From contig CAIIXF020000008.1 in assembly GCA_903813345.2 (NCBI GenBank), forward strand, positions 22,800,822-22,864,821: a stretch of DNA of 64,000 nucleotides, written 5' to 3'. The translations under genes were made by a program, and so were the position numbers. The notes beneath the pieces are model-generated. The model made no database searches. It saw only the letters and a list, made by a program, of their open reading frames with translations, and had not been told where the DNA came from. The DNA is from Owenia fusiformis (Eukaryota; Annelida; Polychaeta; Sabellida; Oweniidae). This document shows, piece after piece, positions 23,559 to 35,352 of this stretch (the first letter of the stretch is position 1; each line of letters opens with the position of its first letter).

Positions 23559-24667
23559 GGAGAGGCATCAAAAGTTCAATGTCTGATAGGAAACTAAATA
23601 AACCTAGTTTTGAGTTGGACCCCCCTCAAAACTAAATACAATGAAAGTTGATCGCGGACCTTTCACATGTTTTAGCGACTCAATTTGGACTTTCATGGGG
23701 GTAGTACTATAACTTATTTATAATTCTTAAACATGTGCCAACAACAATAGGCATATATTCCATGTTGCATGCATCTTGGTGAAGAAGGCATCTGGTAAAG
23801 TCTTTATTTCTTAACCATTCCAAGGCATTTCGAGTCGAAATTGCAAACATTTAAATGTTGAAAGGAGGAGGGAAGTTAGCGCAACAGATTTTGGACAGTC
23901 ATATGTTTGATTTTGGCCATTTCCTGGGGATTTAAACAGGTGCATATGTTAGGCGAATGCATTACCTCCAGGAAAATCACTTCTAGAGATGATAAAATAA
24001 TTTCGACTTTGCGACAGGGTAGATGCAAACAACCCACCCACATGTTTTTTCTGAAATGTTTTCCCGATTTTCGACCCCTTCCACCCTTGCTTTTTTAATT
24101 TTTCTTGCATCAATATGTTGCGTTTTGACACATAGTTAATCCCTTAAAAGGAATAAATGATTCCTTTTAGATAAAGTGGAAAACAATATTTCCCATGTTA
24201 TTTTCCCATAGGAAAAATCATTGCTTTCAGCTAAGTTTGGTCACCCATAATGGGTATCTTTAAAACCCTGAAGGAATCATTTATTCCTTTAAGGTGGTTA
24301 ATTATGTGTCAAAATGCAACATATGGATGCAAGAAAAATTAAAAAGCAGGGATGGAAGGGGTCGAAAATTAGGAAAACATTTCAGAAAAAAACATGTGGG
24401 TGGGTTGTTTGCATCTACCCTGTCTCAAAGTCAAAATTATTTTATCATCTCTAGAAGTGATTTTCCTGGAGGTAATGCATTGGCCTAACATATGCAATTG
24501 TTTAAATCCTCAGAAAATTGCCAAAATCCAACATATGACTGTCCAAAATCTGTTGCGCTAATTTCCCTCCTCCTTTGTCGGATAGCAAACTGCAATAGCT
24601 TTGACCCCCTCCCCCAAACTAGAATTATTTAGTTTTCTATCAGACATTGATCTGTCGATGCCTCCCC
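23559..24667. mobile_element. Fold-back DNA element, 1.1 kb
   Basis: It begins GGAGAGGCATC and ends GATGCCTCCCC. The arms pair over several hundred bases: AATGTCTGATAGGAAACTAA with its complement near 24,640; GCGCAACAGATTTTGGACAG with CTGTCCAAAATCTGTTGCGC; and CAAACAACCCACCCACATG with its complement. It lies at TTAA on the left and TAA on the right, and the empty site CTCCTTAACAAACTCC survives at about 8250 in reverse complement. Minus- and plus-strand frames of about 60 codons in the arms are mirror images and not genes. Confidence 0.85.
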
Positions 24668-24670
24668 TAA

Positions 24671-26890
24671 TGCCTAGGTCACATAGCCGCCGGGCGCCGG
24701 CCGATGAGTAGTCATCGGCCGATTTCTAAATCGACCGGGCGCCTGCGACTTTTCACCGATGTCTTGATCTAATCGTGAGTATGGCCCGGGGGGTTCACTC
24801 TATATAAACCTTGACGGGGATCCTCGGCGCATGTGGGGTACCTTTTTCAACGTTTGGTATGGCAATGGACCCATATTTTAGGATTTGGTATGGGAATGCC
24901 CGGAAATTTCTGACTTCTGAGGTATGGCAATGGTCGGACCTTTGCTCTTCTGGTATGAGAATGGTCACTGTAGATACGTTACCTAACATTCGTGGTACAT
25001 GTATGGTCCAGTAGTTGCAAATTTGAAGTTGTTTTGGATCGTTTCCTATCTAAGGTTGAATCTCATTTTTATTATCTAGTATCATGCATTCTAAGACTGA
25101 TGTATTGACTAGAAATTGGGCCAAAGATAAGAGTAAGATGTTAAAAATAAAATATATTTAACTGAATCCGAACATTTTATGTGATGTATCGCTATGAGTA
25201 AAAGTGTGGGACCCCAACTACAGTATGGCATTTGTCCTTGATTTAAGGTATGGCGATTGGTCCTGTATTTGCACATTTGTATGACATTGATCCTATATTT
25301 CATTTACTTTGAATTAAGGTATGGCATTGGTCCCATATTTGGACATTTGGTATGGCATTGGTCCTACATTTTGACATTTGGTATGGCATTGGTCCCATAA
25401 TTGGACATTTGGTATGGCATTGGTCCTATATTTGGACATTTGGTATGGCCTTTGGGCGTTATTTTGGTTGGTATGGGAACATATTGAAATTTGACAGATT
25501 GGTATGGGAACATATTGATATTTGAGGCTTCAGCCTAGGACCCCCGTCGAGTTTTATATACAGTGAACCCCCCGGGGAGTATGGTCACATAAGTAAAGGT
25601 ATCGTACGGCGCCCGCAATCAGTTGAATCTGAAAGACATCGCACGGGTATCGCAAGGCTATCTGCCGATGCCCGTACGGCACCCGCCAGGACATCGGTCG
25701 ATCAACAGGCCTCTAGATTTATACTTAATTCTTGTATGACCCAGTATGACTGTTCCACATGGCGTGAATGCAAGATTCGAAAACGAAATACTTCGCTAGA
25801 CAGAACTTCCAGGTTAATAATGTTTTCATGCAATAAAAATCAGAAAAAGAAGATCCTCTTTTCGAGTAAATAGGTTCAATATTTAGAAAACAATGCTGAC
25901 ATGGGGTCCCTATTCATAATTTTTCAAATTGTTTGATTGATATTTTTTCTATCATGGGTACTTCGGGTACTCCAATTGAAAGAAAACACATTGTTTTAAT
26001 AAAAACACTGTATTTATGCTCAGAAAGTACTCATGGTGAAAGTTATGACCGTCTAAAATCACTTGCCATACTGCACGTGGTCTTTTCATCAAAGTGCACG
26101 CTGACCTTAATTCATTTTTAGATCTTTCATATAAACAAATACTATGTCTACCTATATATGGCCAATTGGCCTAATCCTCTCTATCCTTAGCCTTTGGCAT
26201 ATTAACTGTAATTATTGAGACAGTGAACTTCGTATTAAAATTGTGACCCTTCAAAATACTACTCACAAAATCAGTCAGAAGATTTTTAAAATAAATGATT
26301 TGTAATGGTATATGCATGAGTGAATATACGTATAAAAATGTATCACTCTATTCAATGTGTATGACAGACATACACGATTAATGTCAATATAAGAACGACT
26401 AGATCAACCCACCCACCCAGCCATTCAGATGTGTGTCATTGTTTTACAGTAAGCCTAATCGTTCCATTTATGTTTTATAAAAAATCTTTGACAGTATGTA
26501 GTAATTATAATTCCTTACCTCATTATTTTTAGAACCTTTTTATCACTTTATAAGTAATCATTATTAAGATTTATCAAACAAATCAGCACACAAAATCCCA
26601 AGATGACCGTGCGATGCCACCGGGCGCCGTAAGATAATCGTACGATGACCGGACGGGACACGGCCGGGTAGGTACCGATGAGTTTGCTTGAGAAAAAATC
26701 GCCAAGACATCGGCAACTTTTATCTCCTCGATAAAACTCTGCCGGCGCCCGTACGATGTCTAAAAATCGGCCGATGAGTGGCGATCATCGCCCGGCGCCC
26801 GTACGATGCCCGGGCTCGCCGGCCGATTTTGAACAAAATACTCATCGGCCGGGCGCCGTAGTGAAAATCGGAGGCTATGTGACCAAGGCA
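24671..26890. mobile_element. Harbinger-like element with TAA target duplication
   Basis: Ends are TGCCTAGGTCACATAGCC and, reversed, TGCCTTGGTCACATAGCC, with a 3-bp direct repeat TAA on both sides (24,668-24,670 and 26,891-26,893). A 3-bp TWA-type duplication suits PIF/Harbinger. The subterminal regions are GC-rich (CGGGCGCCGGCCGATGAG, CGCCCGTACGATG) in an otherwise AT-rich window. No transposase frame remains in the interior; a 792-bp hAT-type MITE is nested inside. Class assignment rests on the duplication length. Confidence 0.75.
24785..25576. mobile_element. hAT-type MITE carrying a 31-bp minisatellite
   Basis: The ends are a perfect CCCGGGGGGTTCACT inverted repeat (one mismatch after 15 bases) that continues imperfectly for about 40 bp. 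An 8-bp direct duplication GAGTATGG flanks it (24,777-24,784 and 25,577-25,584), as expected for hAT transposition. Inside, GGTATGGCATTGGTCC recurs every 31 bp from about 25,320 to 25,445, with looser copies on both sides. A degenerate relative lies at 44,755-45,200. Confidence 0.88.
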
Positions 26891-27721
26891 TAACAGATTC
26901 CTTTGGGAACAAGATATAGAATCGAAAGTATATTCTTCTGATTTACATATGGATGCCAACGAATGTTACATTATTAAGTAAATATCTCCGTTCTAAATAA
27001 TTTTGTAAACGTTGTTATCTACACTCACCTCCATAAGTTTGGCAACCTTAGCTCCCCCATTGAACTACGTGTTAAAGCCTCTTTACGTTTGAATTTTTAT
27101 TTACTTAACTTGCAATGAAATAACTTTAGAAATAATGAATTTCCCAATTTTTTCGTCGATTACAATAGATCGTCATTCCCATGTTAACCAATGGGAAATG
27201 GTGGGTTCGGGGCATATGAGAAATCAGGATACCTATTTAGTAAAAGATTCAGCAAAAATATTTTTATATAGAAAGTTAAATTGTCTTACTTTTCTCTACA
27301 CTAAGTGTTTAGTTTATTTGATGAATACTAAACTTACAGCGCTTCAAAGTCATTTTTGAAAATCATTTTTCGTCTCTTGTGTTATTTCAATGGGAGAGTT
27401 TTTTTGAAAAATAAATTCAACTTTAAAGACCTATAAAAACCTCATACGGTTGATCCTGTGGAAGGGTATCAATTTTTTGTTAAATAAATTTAGCAAATTC
27501 AATTGCCTACATAACTTGTATTTTTGCAAAGACTCGGGGTGATGGATATTCGGTCATATGACTTGCGGCAAATCTACCATTTCCAATTGGTTAACATGGG
27601 AATGTCGATTTTCAAAAATTCATCAAATTTATCATCAAATTTCGACCTATTGTAATTGAGAAAAATTGAAAAATATTGGAGGTATTGAAAAGAAAGTCAA
27701 ATTGCGTTTCCATCAATAGTA

Positions 27722-28218
27722 TTACACCCCAGTCACATTTCCTACGGCGACCTTGCGGTCTATCATTTCTGCGGCCAGTAACATTTCTACGCTCGCCGTG
27801 GAATTTCTGCGCTCTCATACTTTTGCAGTCACATTTCCCACGGCAGCCGCAGGGTGAATTTTAAATTTCTGTTGATAAATAATACTTTTTTTCATTTAAT
27901 TTACATCGGGACAATTTATAAATGTTATTCATAGTGCTAGGATGTAATATCAAATGAAATTTGATCGTGAAACATTGACAAATAATGATTCAATCTTGTT
28001 GAGCCAGTTGATTTCTACGGGGACCTCAGAAATGAACAAATATTATAACTCCGAGTTATAATTTCTACACCTTCCCTGCGGCCTGTAAAAATCTGCATAC
28101 GCCGTACGGAGGCCGCAAGGCGAGCGTAGTTTTTCTACGCTCGCCGCAGAAATTCACCGATTTAATTGATCTGCGGTCGACTTGCGGCCGTCGTGCGACA
28201 AATGTGACTGGGGTGTAA
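27722..28218. mobile_element. MITE with ACACCCCAGTCACATTT ends, copy 1
   Basis: It begins TTACACCCCAGTCACATTT and ends AAATGTGACTGGGGTGTAA. Subterminal GC-rich blocks include a hairpin with an 11-bp stem, GGCGAGCGTAG and CTACGCTCGCC, around a 5-base loop near 28,118-28,145. It is non-coding; 62-81-codon frames in it are repeat artefacts. The target duplication cannot be read cleanly. Confidence 0.82.
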
Positions 28219-28234
28219 GTATTTTCATCGGAGG

Positions 28235-28732
28235 TTAACACCCCAGTCACATTTCCTACGGCAACCTTGCGGTCTATCATTTCTGCGGCCAGTAGCTTTT
28301 CTACGCTCGCCGTGGAATTTCTGCGCTCTCATACTTTTGCAGTCACATTTCCCACGGCAGCCGCACGGTGAATTTTAAATTTATATTGATAAATAATTGT
28401 TTTTTCATTTTATTTACATCAAGACAATTTATAAATGTTATTCAAAGAGCTAGGATGTAATATCAAATGAAAAGTGATCGTGAAACATTGACAAATAATG
28501 ATTCAATCTTGTTGAGCCAGTTGATTTCTACGGGGACCTCAGAAATGAACAAATATTATAACTCCGAGTTATTATTTCTACGCCTTCCCTGCGGTCTGTA
28601 AAAATCTGCATACGCCGTACGGAGGCCGCAAGGCGAGCGTAGTTTTTCTACGCTCGCCGCAGAAATTCACCGATTTAATTGTTCTGCGGTCGACTTGCGG
28701 CCGCCGTGCGACAAATGTGACTGGGGTGTAAG
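28235..28732. mobile_element. MITE with ACACCCCAGTCACATTT ends, copy 2
   Basis: Near-identical to and in the same orientation as the copy ending 17 bp to the left, with the same ends and internal hairpin. Two full copies in direct tandem suggest a duplication of the segment; two independent insertions are less likely. Its right end abuts the right arm of the enclosing element. Confidence 0.82.
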
Positions 28733-28825
28733 TAAATAAAAATAAGGTAAAGGAGGCTTTAACACGTAGTTCAATGGGGGAGCTAAGGTTGCCAAACGTA
28801 TGGGGGGGGTGTACAGGTGGCATTT

Positions 28826-29085
28826 ATTATATAATAGACTAGATGCGAGTAGAAATTTCTACATGTAAAAGTACATCTAGAAATATGGTTTCATTTCTGT
28901 TTATCAACTTTGATTTTTTTGAAAATGTGACTTCTAGTTCGGGGAGATTCCCCATATTATGAAATCACAAAAAGTGAAATATCCTTTCCTTTATAGGACA
29001 GATAACATTTTGTTTTATTGGACATATTTTAATTTGCAAAACTATTAGATACATAAGTGTGATATGAAAATTGAACTATAATGAT
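28826..29085 (+). repeat. Dispersed repeat Z, copy 1
   Basis: Starts AATAGACTAGATGCGAGTAG and shares ACATGTAAAAGTACATCTA, CTTTGATTTTTTTGAAAATG and AAATCACAAAAAGTGAAATA with a copy at 42,914-43,260. A short related piece is at 11,197-11,265. The family is not recognised and it is non-coding. Confidence 0.75.
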
Positions 29086-31165
29086 TTTTTTCTTACTGGT
29101 TTTGAACTTTGGAAATACCACCATATTTTGTTACATTCAAAGCATTCTTGTACATCCTCAGATGTTTATTTTGTTCTATATATATGTTTGCTATTATATT
29201 CAACACATTTTGGTGATGTTTAATGCAGTTCATGAGCACATGTCTGAATACCATTCGCAAGAAAATACCAAAGTTGGTACATCACTTCATCCAAGGGCGT
29301 TACAATACCCGGGAATTTATCGGTTCGTGCAGTACTTGTTTGTGATAGCGCCCTCTGTAGGTCACTGTGCTTATAGCCTACAGTAATACGGGGTAGGATA
29401 TCGGGAATTCGGTCAGTTTCCATCCGTCGATTTCGCTATGAATTGAAGCAAGTGTGACCACTTTATCCACTTAAACAATTTGATAATTGATTAAATCTTT
29501 AAACAAAATCGATAAACACGTTATACACTTCCTATCTCCTTAGAAATTAGCATGTATTTATGGATTGTGTTTTCGAACAAGGCTCGACCCACACCAATAG
29601 GGAAATCCTTATGCTAATTAGTATGACGTCATGTTTTCCTGGGGAATCCTAGATTTCAAAGCCTCAGTCTGTTATTGTGTCAAATGTAAAACGCTCTTTT
29701 GCAGACAGAAAATTGACAGATTAGCTTTTAACTTTCAGCTTTGATGTTTAAATATTCTGTATTTCTACCGGACTTCTTGCTGAATATCATATAATGTTAT
29801 AACTTGATTTGGACCATTGCCTGATTGATCATTCTGAAATTTTGATTGTGACTCATGATTGATTGGCGAGAAAAATAATTCCTATTGTTTTCCAGCGAAG
29901 TCAAAATGTTACAGCGTGAGTTATAATGTCGAGTTTGCATCATGTTAAATTCTGCTAGTGATTAGAAGTCCATGCACAAGCATACACATAAGAGACAAAC
30001 ACACCCAGGCTCCAGGCCGTGGATGGAAATATAAAACTATTTAAGGCACAAACTGGTATTTAATAGACCGATATGTAGTGTCTGCCATGTATTGAAGGTA
30101 AACAATCTGCATTATTAATGTTACTTCTATCAATACATGAATTGTGCAATGGAAAAGCAATGGCACAATCAAAAATGTGCATATCAATCGTGAATATCTC
30201 TCGGTTCAAAGCTTATTTCCAACAGAATCGTGTCAAAATATGTGTCTGAGTAACAGTTATACATTATAAGATCGCAAACTCTTACCAATTATCAGCCGAA
30301 TGGCTCATTTTCAACGAAATGTCCTTAAGACAACAGCCCTGGGTCGCGCCTGAGACCAAAAACTATTTCAAATAGCCCTCCCCTAATTATATTGGATAAT
30401 CACATTTATGCGTGCGCGCGCAGCTCATCCACTGAACGAAACGCCACTTCCCGCTGAAATCACCGGGTATTGATCTTTCCCTTGCTTCATCCAGCATCGG
30501 GATAATGCACCTTGCCATACAGCAAATTTAATAACACAGAAGCAATCGGACAACATGGGGATCAGACAACTGTAAACCAAATTGGGAATGGGCCAAAAAA
30601 CACCAGACATGGCTCCATAAGACTTTTATTTCTATGGGGACTTAAAATCTGAATTCTGGGGAGAATTTCTCAAGACAGAAGAAAAAGGTGGTATAAAGCA
30701 GAGCGCTTGTGACGAGTGAAGGTGGCTTCAGACATGTGTTCATGGTTTGGATTAAATGTCACTTAAAATGTGTTGAATATAATGGCAAATATATAAAACA
30801 CCTAAAATAAACATCTGAGAAAATAGAATGTAATAGAATATGTTGAAATTTCAAAAGTATAAAACCATTAAGAAAGAAAACATCACAATATTTTCCTTCT
30901 TTTTTGAATGCTCCGGCTACCCTCAACATGGGTTTCCATGGTTACCATAGAACGCAGAATATTAAATGTTACGGAGTGAAATTCATTTTGTGTATGTATA
31001 ATTATTAGATCAACATTCTGTGAGAAAATGAGCAAGGTTCATTAATGTTTACAAAAATTAGAGCACTTTTGATATTATTTAATGATCACCCTGTGATGAT
31101 ATTATTTAATGATCACCTTTCAGTGAGATGATATATTTTAAAGGATAGGTATCGATATGGTGAAC
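29086..31165. other. Intronic AT-rich DNA, nothing recognised
   Basis: No repeat, exon or RNA gene can be supported. A 101-codon frame at 29,081-29,386 has no domain features. A small tandem duplication (GATATTATTTAATGATCACC twice) sits at about 31,068-31,125. Confidence 0.5.
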
Positions 31166-31169
31166 TGAA

Positions 31170-31770
31170 TTCAACAATGTTTTTCTCTTAAACCAATTAT
31201 TGAAAACATTCAGTACAAACACGGACCTATATGTAATGTTGACTGATTGGCTACCATTTCATGCAAAAATTATTTATATATATTTTATATAACTGTTTTT
31301 GTTAACGTTTTTTGTTTTTAGTGCAATTGTTTTTTATTCCTTTCTGCCAATTCGTGAGAATGATATAAAATGTCTTTCCGAACCCTGTTGGAACAAAATA
31401 GCATACACATTTTCATAGACCTCTCAATATTATAGTTTTACAAAGGAAATTTTCGCTGATTTAACAAAAAGAATGCAAAAACTTAAAACAAAACCCCCAA
31501 AATAGATAAAAAATTAAGATAAACCTTTTATTTCATTAACAAGATTTTTTTTAAAAATGAGGTTCGGATAGATGTTTCATTTCATTCCGAACATATGATA
31601 CCAAGAACGAAAAAAGTGTCTGATGTGTTTTCTAAAACAATATAGAAAAAAGAATATATATAATTCAAATTATAATGGTTCCATACAAAAGATGACCATT
31701 AAATTGAGGATGTGTAAAATTTTCAGAATGTTTTGATGACTGGTCTATGAGAAACGCGTGTTCAAAAAGT
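31170..31770. mobile_element. Fold-back element, copy 2
   Basis: Reverse-complement relative of the element at 11,275-11,930. Shared blocks are AAATGTCTTTCCGAACC, CTTTTATTTCATTAACAAGA and GTGTTTTCTAAAACAATATA. Its outer arms (TTTTTCTCTTAAACCAATT and, reversed, GTTTCTCATAGACCAGTCA) pair with each other. Non-coding. Confidence 0.75.
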
Positions 31771-33048
31771 TCACCATATCGATACCACTCCTTTAGAGAT
31801 GTAACGTATAAACACAAACAAAAATTCAAACTACCCGCTCGCTATTATTTTGATTGCACAAGACGAAAGGACCTTATACACCCTCCATTGGGATCTCCCC
31901 ATGGGAAAAAAATAATTCATCTGATTTTTCAAAATGAGTATTCTGCTTCAATTATTACATTTATATGCACACTAGTATCTTGTTGACCTTTTTCTTATTA
32001 GGGTCATAATTCAATCATGAAGTGTAGAGGCATAGATTCCAAACCAGGAAGTATTTTTGTGTCTGTCAAAATCCATTTGCATCCTACGCATCCCTGCATC
32101 TTATCCAAATATGTTACTACATAATGAAATATAATAGTATAATCTTTGGTTTTACAAACTTGTATGATATTTGATAAGTGTAAAAGTTGTTTTTGGAGCA
32201 TTTTTTCTATAGCCATTTTGTAGGGAAAAAAATGATGAAAAAATGTACAATCTTTTAATTTTAAGTATGACCTGAATCGATTGAAAACTTCATATTTGCA
32301 TATTTGATGAGATAAACCATTTGTGTCATATTGTGAAATTATTAAGTTTGCAATCGATTCAGGTCATAGCTAGTGTATTTTTGGTATTTCTGTTATAATC
32401 AATGGAAACCAATGGCCTCTATTGGGATCTGCTGATATCCTCATGTTAAGTCAATGGTGTACAGCCCCATGTAAGTCAATACAACCTTACTGAACGAAAT
32501 GATCCCTATCTCAGCTTATGTGTGCCCGAGCACTTTAGTATTTTCCAAAGTATTATATGAAATTTTATTCTTCATGTTACACCTAAAAATGATTCATTTT
32601 GACCATAGGAATATTTGCCAATAATCGCACCTCTTCCTTTCCATTCCTGGAGAGCACCTTGGTAACACTTTGAGAGAGGATACCTGAAAGATCAATCGAT
32701 TTTTTCACAATGGGTTCCATGCATTTCTATTGCTTTGTCTGAGCCTAATCTAAAATCATACTCAAATCTGACACCATAATTATTATAAATTAAAATGAAA
32801 CATTAGACTCGCCAGGCTAGATGATAAAGGATGATTGGAGGTAAACGGTGGGTATTTAAATGTAAGTCAGCATGCATTTGACAGTTAAGGTACACATATG
32901 ATGTTTGCATCAACGTGTGACCTAAATATTAATTCGTAACCATCATATTTGGCTTTCGAAAATTATATTGGAAGTTGCAAGTATTAACAATACACTTTTC
33001 GTGCATCTCGAATAAGACGAATAAGGTTCTTTGATCCAGCAATATCAA
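31771..33048. other. Intronic DNA holding one small MITE
   Basis: Apart from the 99-bp MITE at 32,268-32,366, no gene or repeat is recognised. The word ATATCCTCATGTTAAGTCA near 32,435 echoes the hairpin at 39,185-39,253. Confidence 0.5.
32268..32366. mobile_element. 99-bp TA-flanked MITE
   Basis: Perfect 16-bp terminal inverted repeats TGACCTGAATCGATTG, with similarity continuing into AAACTT and AAGTTT, flanked by TA on both sides (32,266-32,267; 32,367-32,368). It is one of the smallest and cleanest elements in the window and would fold into a hairpin. Confidence 0.9.
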
Positions 33049-33678
33049 GCCTAACCATCGACAAGGTACAGTCACGTGACAGTGACAAAATATACCGTAG
33101 TACACTTTTGATGTACGATGTCACTATTAACTGATTTTAAGCAAAGATTATGATGTAGCTTTGATGCAGGTTTTCAAAAATAAATTTCAGGAATACATAA
33201 AGGATTTCGTGTTTGATTTCGCGTGTATTCTTTGAGCAGTGCTCGATTTTTTTCGTTGTAAGTCTACCCATACAACTGTTCGGTTGGAAAAATGTTGTTT
33301 TTTATATATTTCCTTTGGTAATTTTCTCCCCTGACGTCTCAGTGTCGAATATTTTTATGAGAATGTATTTCTCTAAACTACACAGTTTAAGACGGGTGAA
33401 GATTTGATAAATATTCATGCATTTGGTATAATTTAAAAAATTAGAAATGTACGTTGTCAACTCACAGTGTATGTTGTCCCTGTAATTGAAATTCATGAGT
33501 TATAATATTAAACATTGCAATGATTTAATTTCAAAATGCATTAAGGGTTTTATGCGTAACAAGTGATGTTCAACGAACATGCTCCTGTATCCCTAGTACA
33601 GATAAACAGGTAAAAGTGATTTTTTCGTTGAATGCTATTTTATTTTATGAAAGTGTTAATATGGTGATTAATATGTTA

Positions 33679-35204
33679 GTCCATGGTATGATATCTTTAG
33701 GACGTCTAATAAAGGAGATGGTAGCACACTATAGCGCAGCGATATTTGACCTAACATTAACATACCTACATATGTCCCCTAATAATCGTTATTATAACCG
33801 TTTAATATACTTCCGGCTTTTAGGGTGAATTATGCCTGCCATTAACGGAGGTCAAAAAATTACCAAAAAATAAAATCCCAATTTTTCACAATTTCGAGAA
33901 CACAATGCAACAGAGAATAATACAAAACTATTTTAAATAAATGATCAAGGTTTCTAAGTTATACGTTTGAGGTTATTTTTCTTATGAATACTAAAACATT
34001 TTGTAATCAATGCATCGACGTTTTGTATTGTATCTCAGGTATTAATAAGATTAATGCTACAAATGAATCACTTTTATATTAGAATTACAAATGCTTAAAT
34101 TTATGTAAGTTTTTCACAAAATAGGTCTCAATACGTTTTGAGATATGGACTCTTATTCAGCGGTGAACATTAAAAATAAAGGAGAGCCTATTGCTCTTCC
34201 TTGACTAATTGGGACTACAGCTGGAAATTATTTTTCTCGTAGTTAGATATAGCTCAGTTGCTTATAAAAAAACACCAAGACTTGGTCGAACTCCTGAATG
34301 ATTGAGAAAAATGGTTATCATTATCTTCCTAAAATCTGCTTAGGTCAAAGAAGAAACAACCATCAGAAAACTTGATGATAGCCACAAGGAACGTCGAGGA
34401 AGAATTTCAAGGCGTTCGATTGCATATGACTCTAATTGATTATTAGACATGCCCTTGGAATATATGAACATTCCAATACAGGGCACGCCTTAAGTGTCGG
34501 ACAGCTGGTCATTATCTAGTTACTTTTGATACTGACCAGTTGATTTTTTCACTAGGTATAGGAAAATAACATTGCAACTGGTCAGTAATGCCTTTTTGAC
34601 CAGCAGCTCTGGAATCCTTAGGGCATACACTGTTCCAATACCTCTGTAACATTTAATTTGATATAAATCTTACCTATTTGTTATTGTATTATGTTCTTTA
34701 AAACATGAACAATAATTTGTTGTTTGACCCCTTGCGATTTTATGGAAAACATCTGGTAATGAAATGTTTTAAATGGTAAGAAAACTAATATATTCCAAAT
34801 CATAAATTATCTAAATATTCCACACAATTTTTGTTTAATCTGCTTGGCTCATATTTGAAAAATCGGACAAAATCTGAAAAACACACTTGCGTAATTACAC
34901 TAATTAAATACCGACATCCACTGTAAAATTAAAGTATATTTTTACATCACAATAATCTATTTTTTGTTCGTATGCTTAGAATCACGGTCAGAGTCTTACA
35001 AAATGTATAAAAGTTCGAATCAAAATATTTACGTTTTTTGACCCCTTGTGATGAAAGACATTTTTCGACCCGAAAACCGGAAGTTTTTTAGCAAATGGTA
35101 TTTTAAAAGAATCAAGACATATGCTTCTCCATAAATATTGCTTCAAATATTGCTGCGCTATAGTGTGCTACGGATCCTTCATATTCGGAAGTCATACCAT
35201 GGAC
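33679..35204. mobile_element. TA-flanked MITE, GTCCATGG ends, copy 2
   Basis: Reverse-complement relative of the element at 16,211-17,580, with the same GTCCATGG and CCATGGAC ends and TA at 33,677-33,678 and 35,205-35,206. It is about 160 bp longer because a small hAT-type MITE sits at 34,479-34,632. Non-coding. Confidence 0.85.
34479..34632. mobile_element. 154-bp hAT-type MITE with 8-bp duplication
   Basis: It begins CAGGGCACGCCTTAAG and ends, reversed, CAGTGTATGCCCTAAG; subterminally AGCTGGTC pairs with GACCAGC. It is flanked by TTCCAATA on both sides (34,471-34,478; 34,633-34,640). The sister copy of the host element near 16,770 shows the single undisrupted word (complement TATTGGAA). 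CAG ends with an 8-bp duplication are typical of hAT. Confidence 0.93.
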
Positions 35205-35352
35205 TATGTGACCATGGCGTGTTATCTTCCGACCTTTTTGACCACTCGACGTCGGTACTTAACGTTATGTTTAGTTGCATTTTAATAATCTTAAGGAGAT
35301 CATGAAGAGATCTATACTAGCTAATCCAAGATGACTTTCAAAATTTATGCTA

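Larger units (their letters stand above)
27022..28811. mobile_element. TA-flanked element with long inverted ends
   Basis: The arms share GTTTGGCAACCTTAGCTCCC, CATTGAACTACGTGTTAAAG and TTTTTATTTACTT in opposite orientation. A TA lies on each side (27,020-27,021; 28,812-28,813), and the undisrupted target CTACAGGTG survives in reverse complement at about 8108. A second inner palindrome pairs CATTCCCATGTTAACCAATG near 27,175 with CATTTCCAATTGGTTAACAT near 27,575. Two further MITEs fill its right half. Confidence 0.82.
23383..28826 (+). repeat. Dispersed repeat X, copy split by nested insertions
   Basis: Pieces at 23,383-23,558, 26,891-27,021 and 28,812-28,826 align in order with the reverse complement of the uninterrupted copy at 8104-8445. 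The interruptions are three transposons inserted in series (23,559-24,667; 24,671-26,890; 27,022-28,811), the second holding a fourth (24,785-25,576). Confidence 0.85.
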
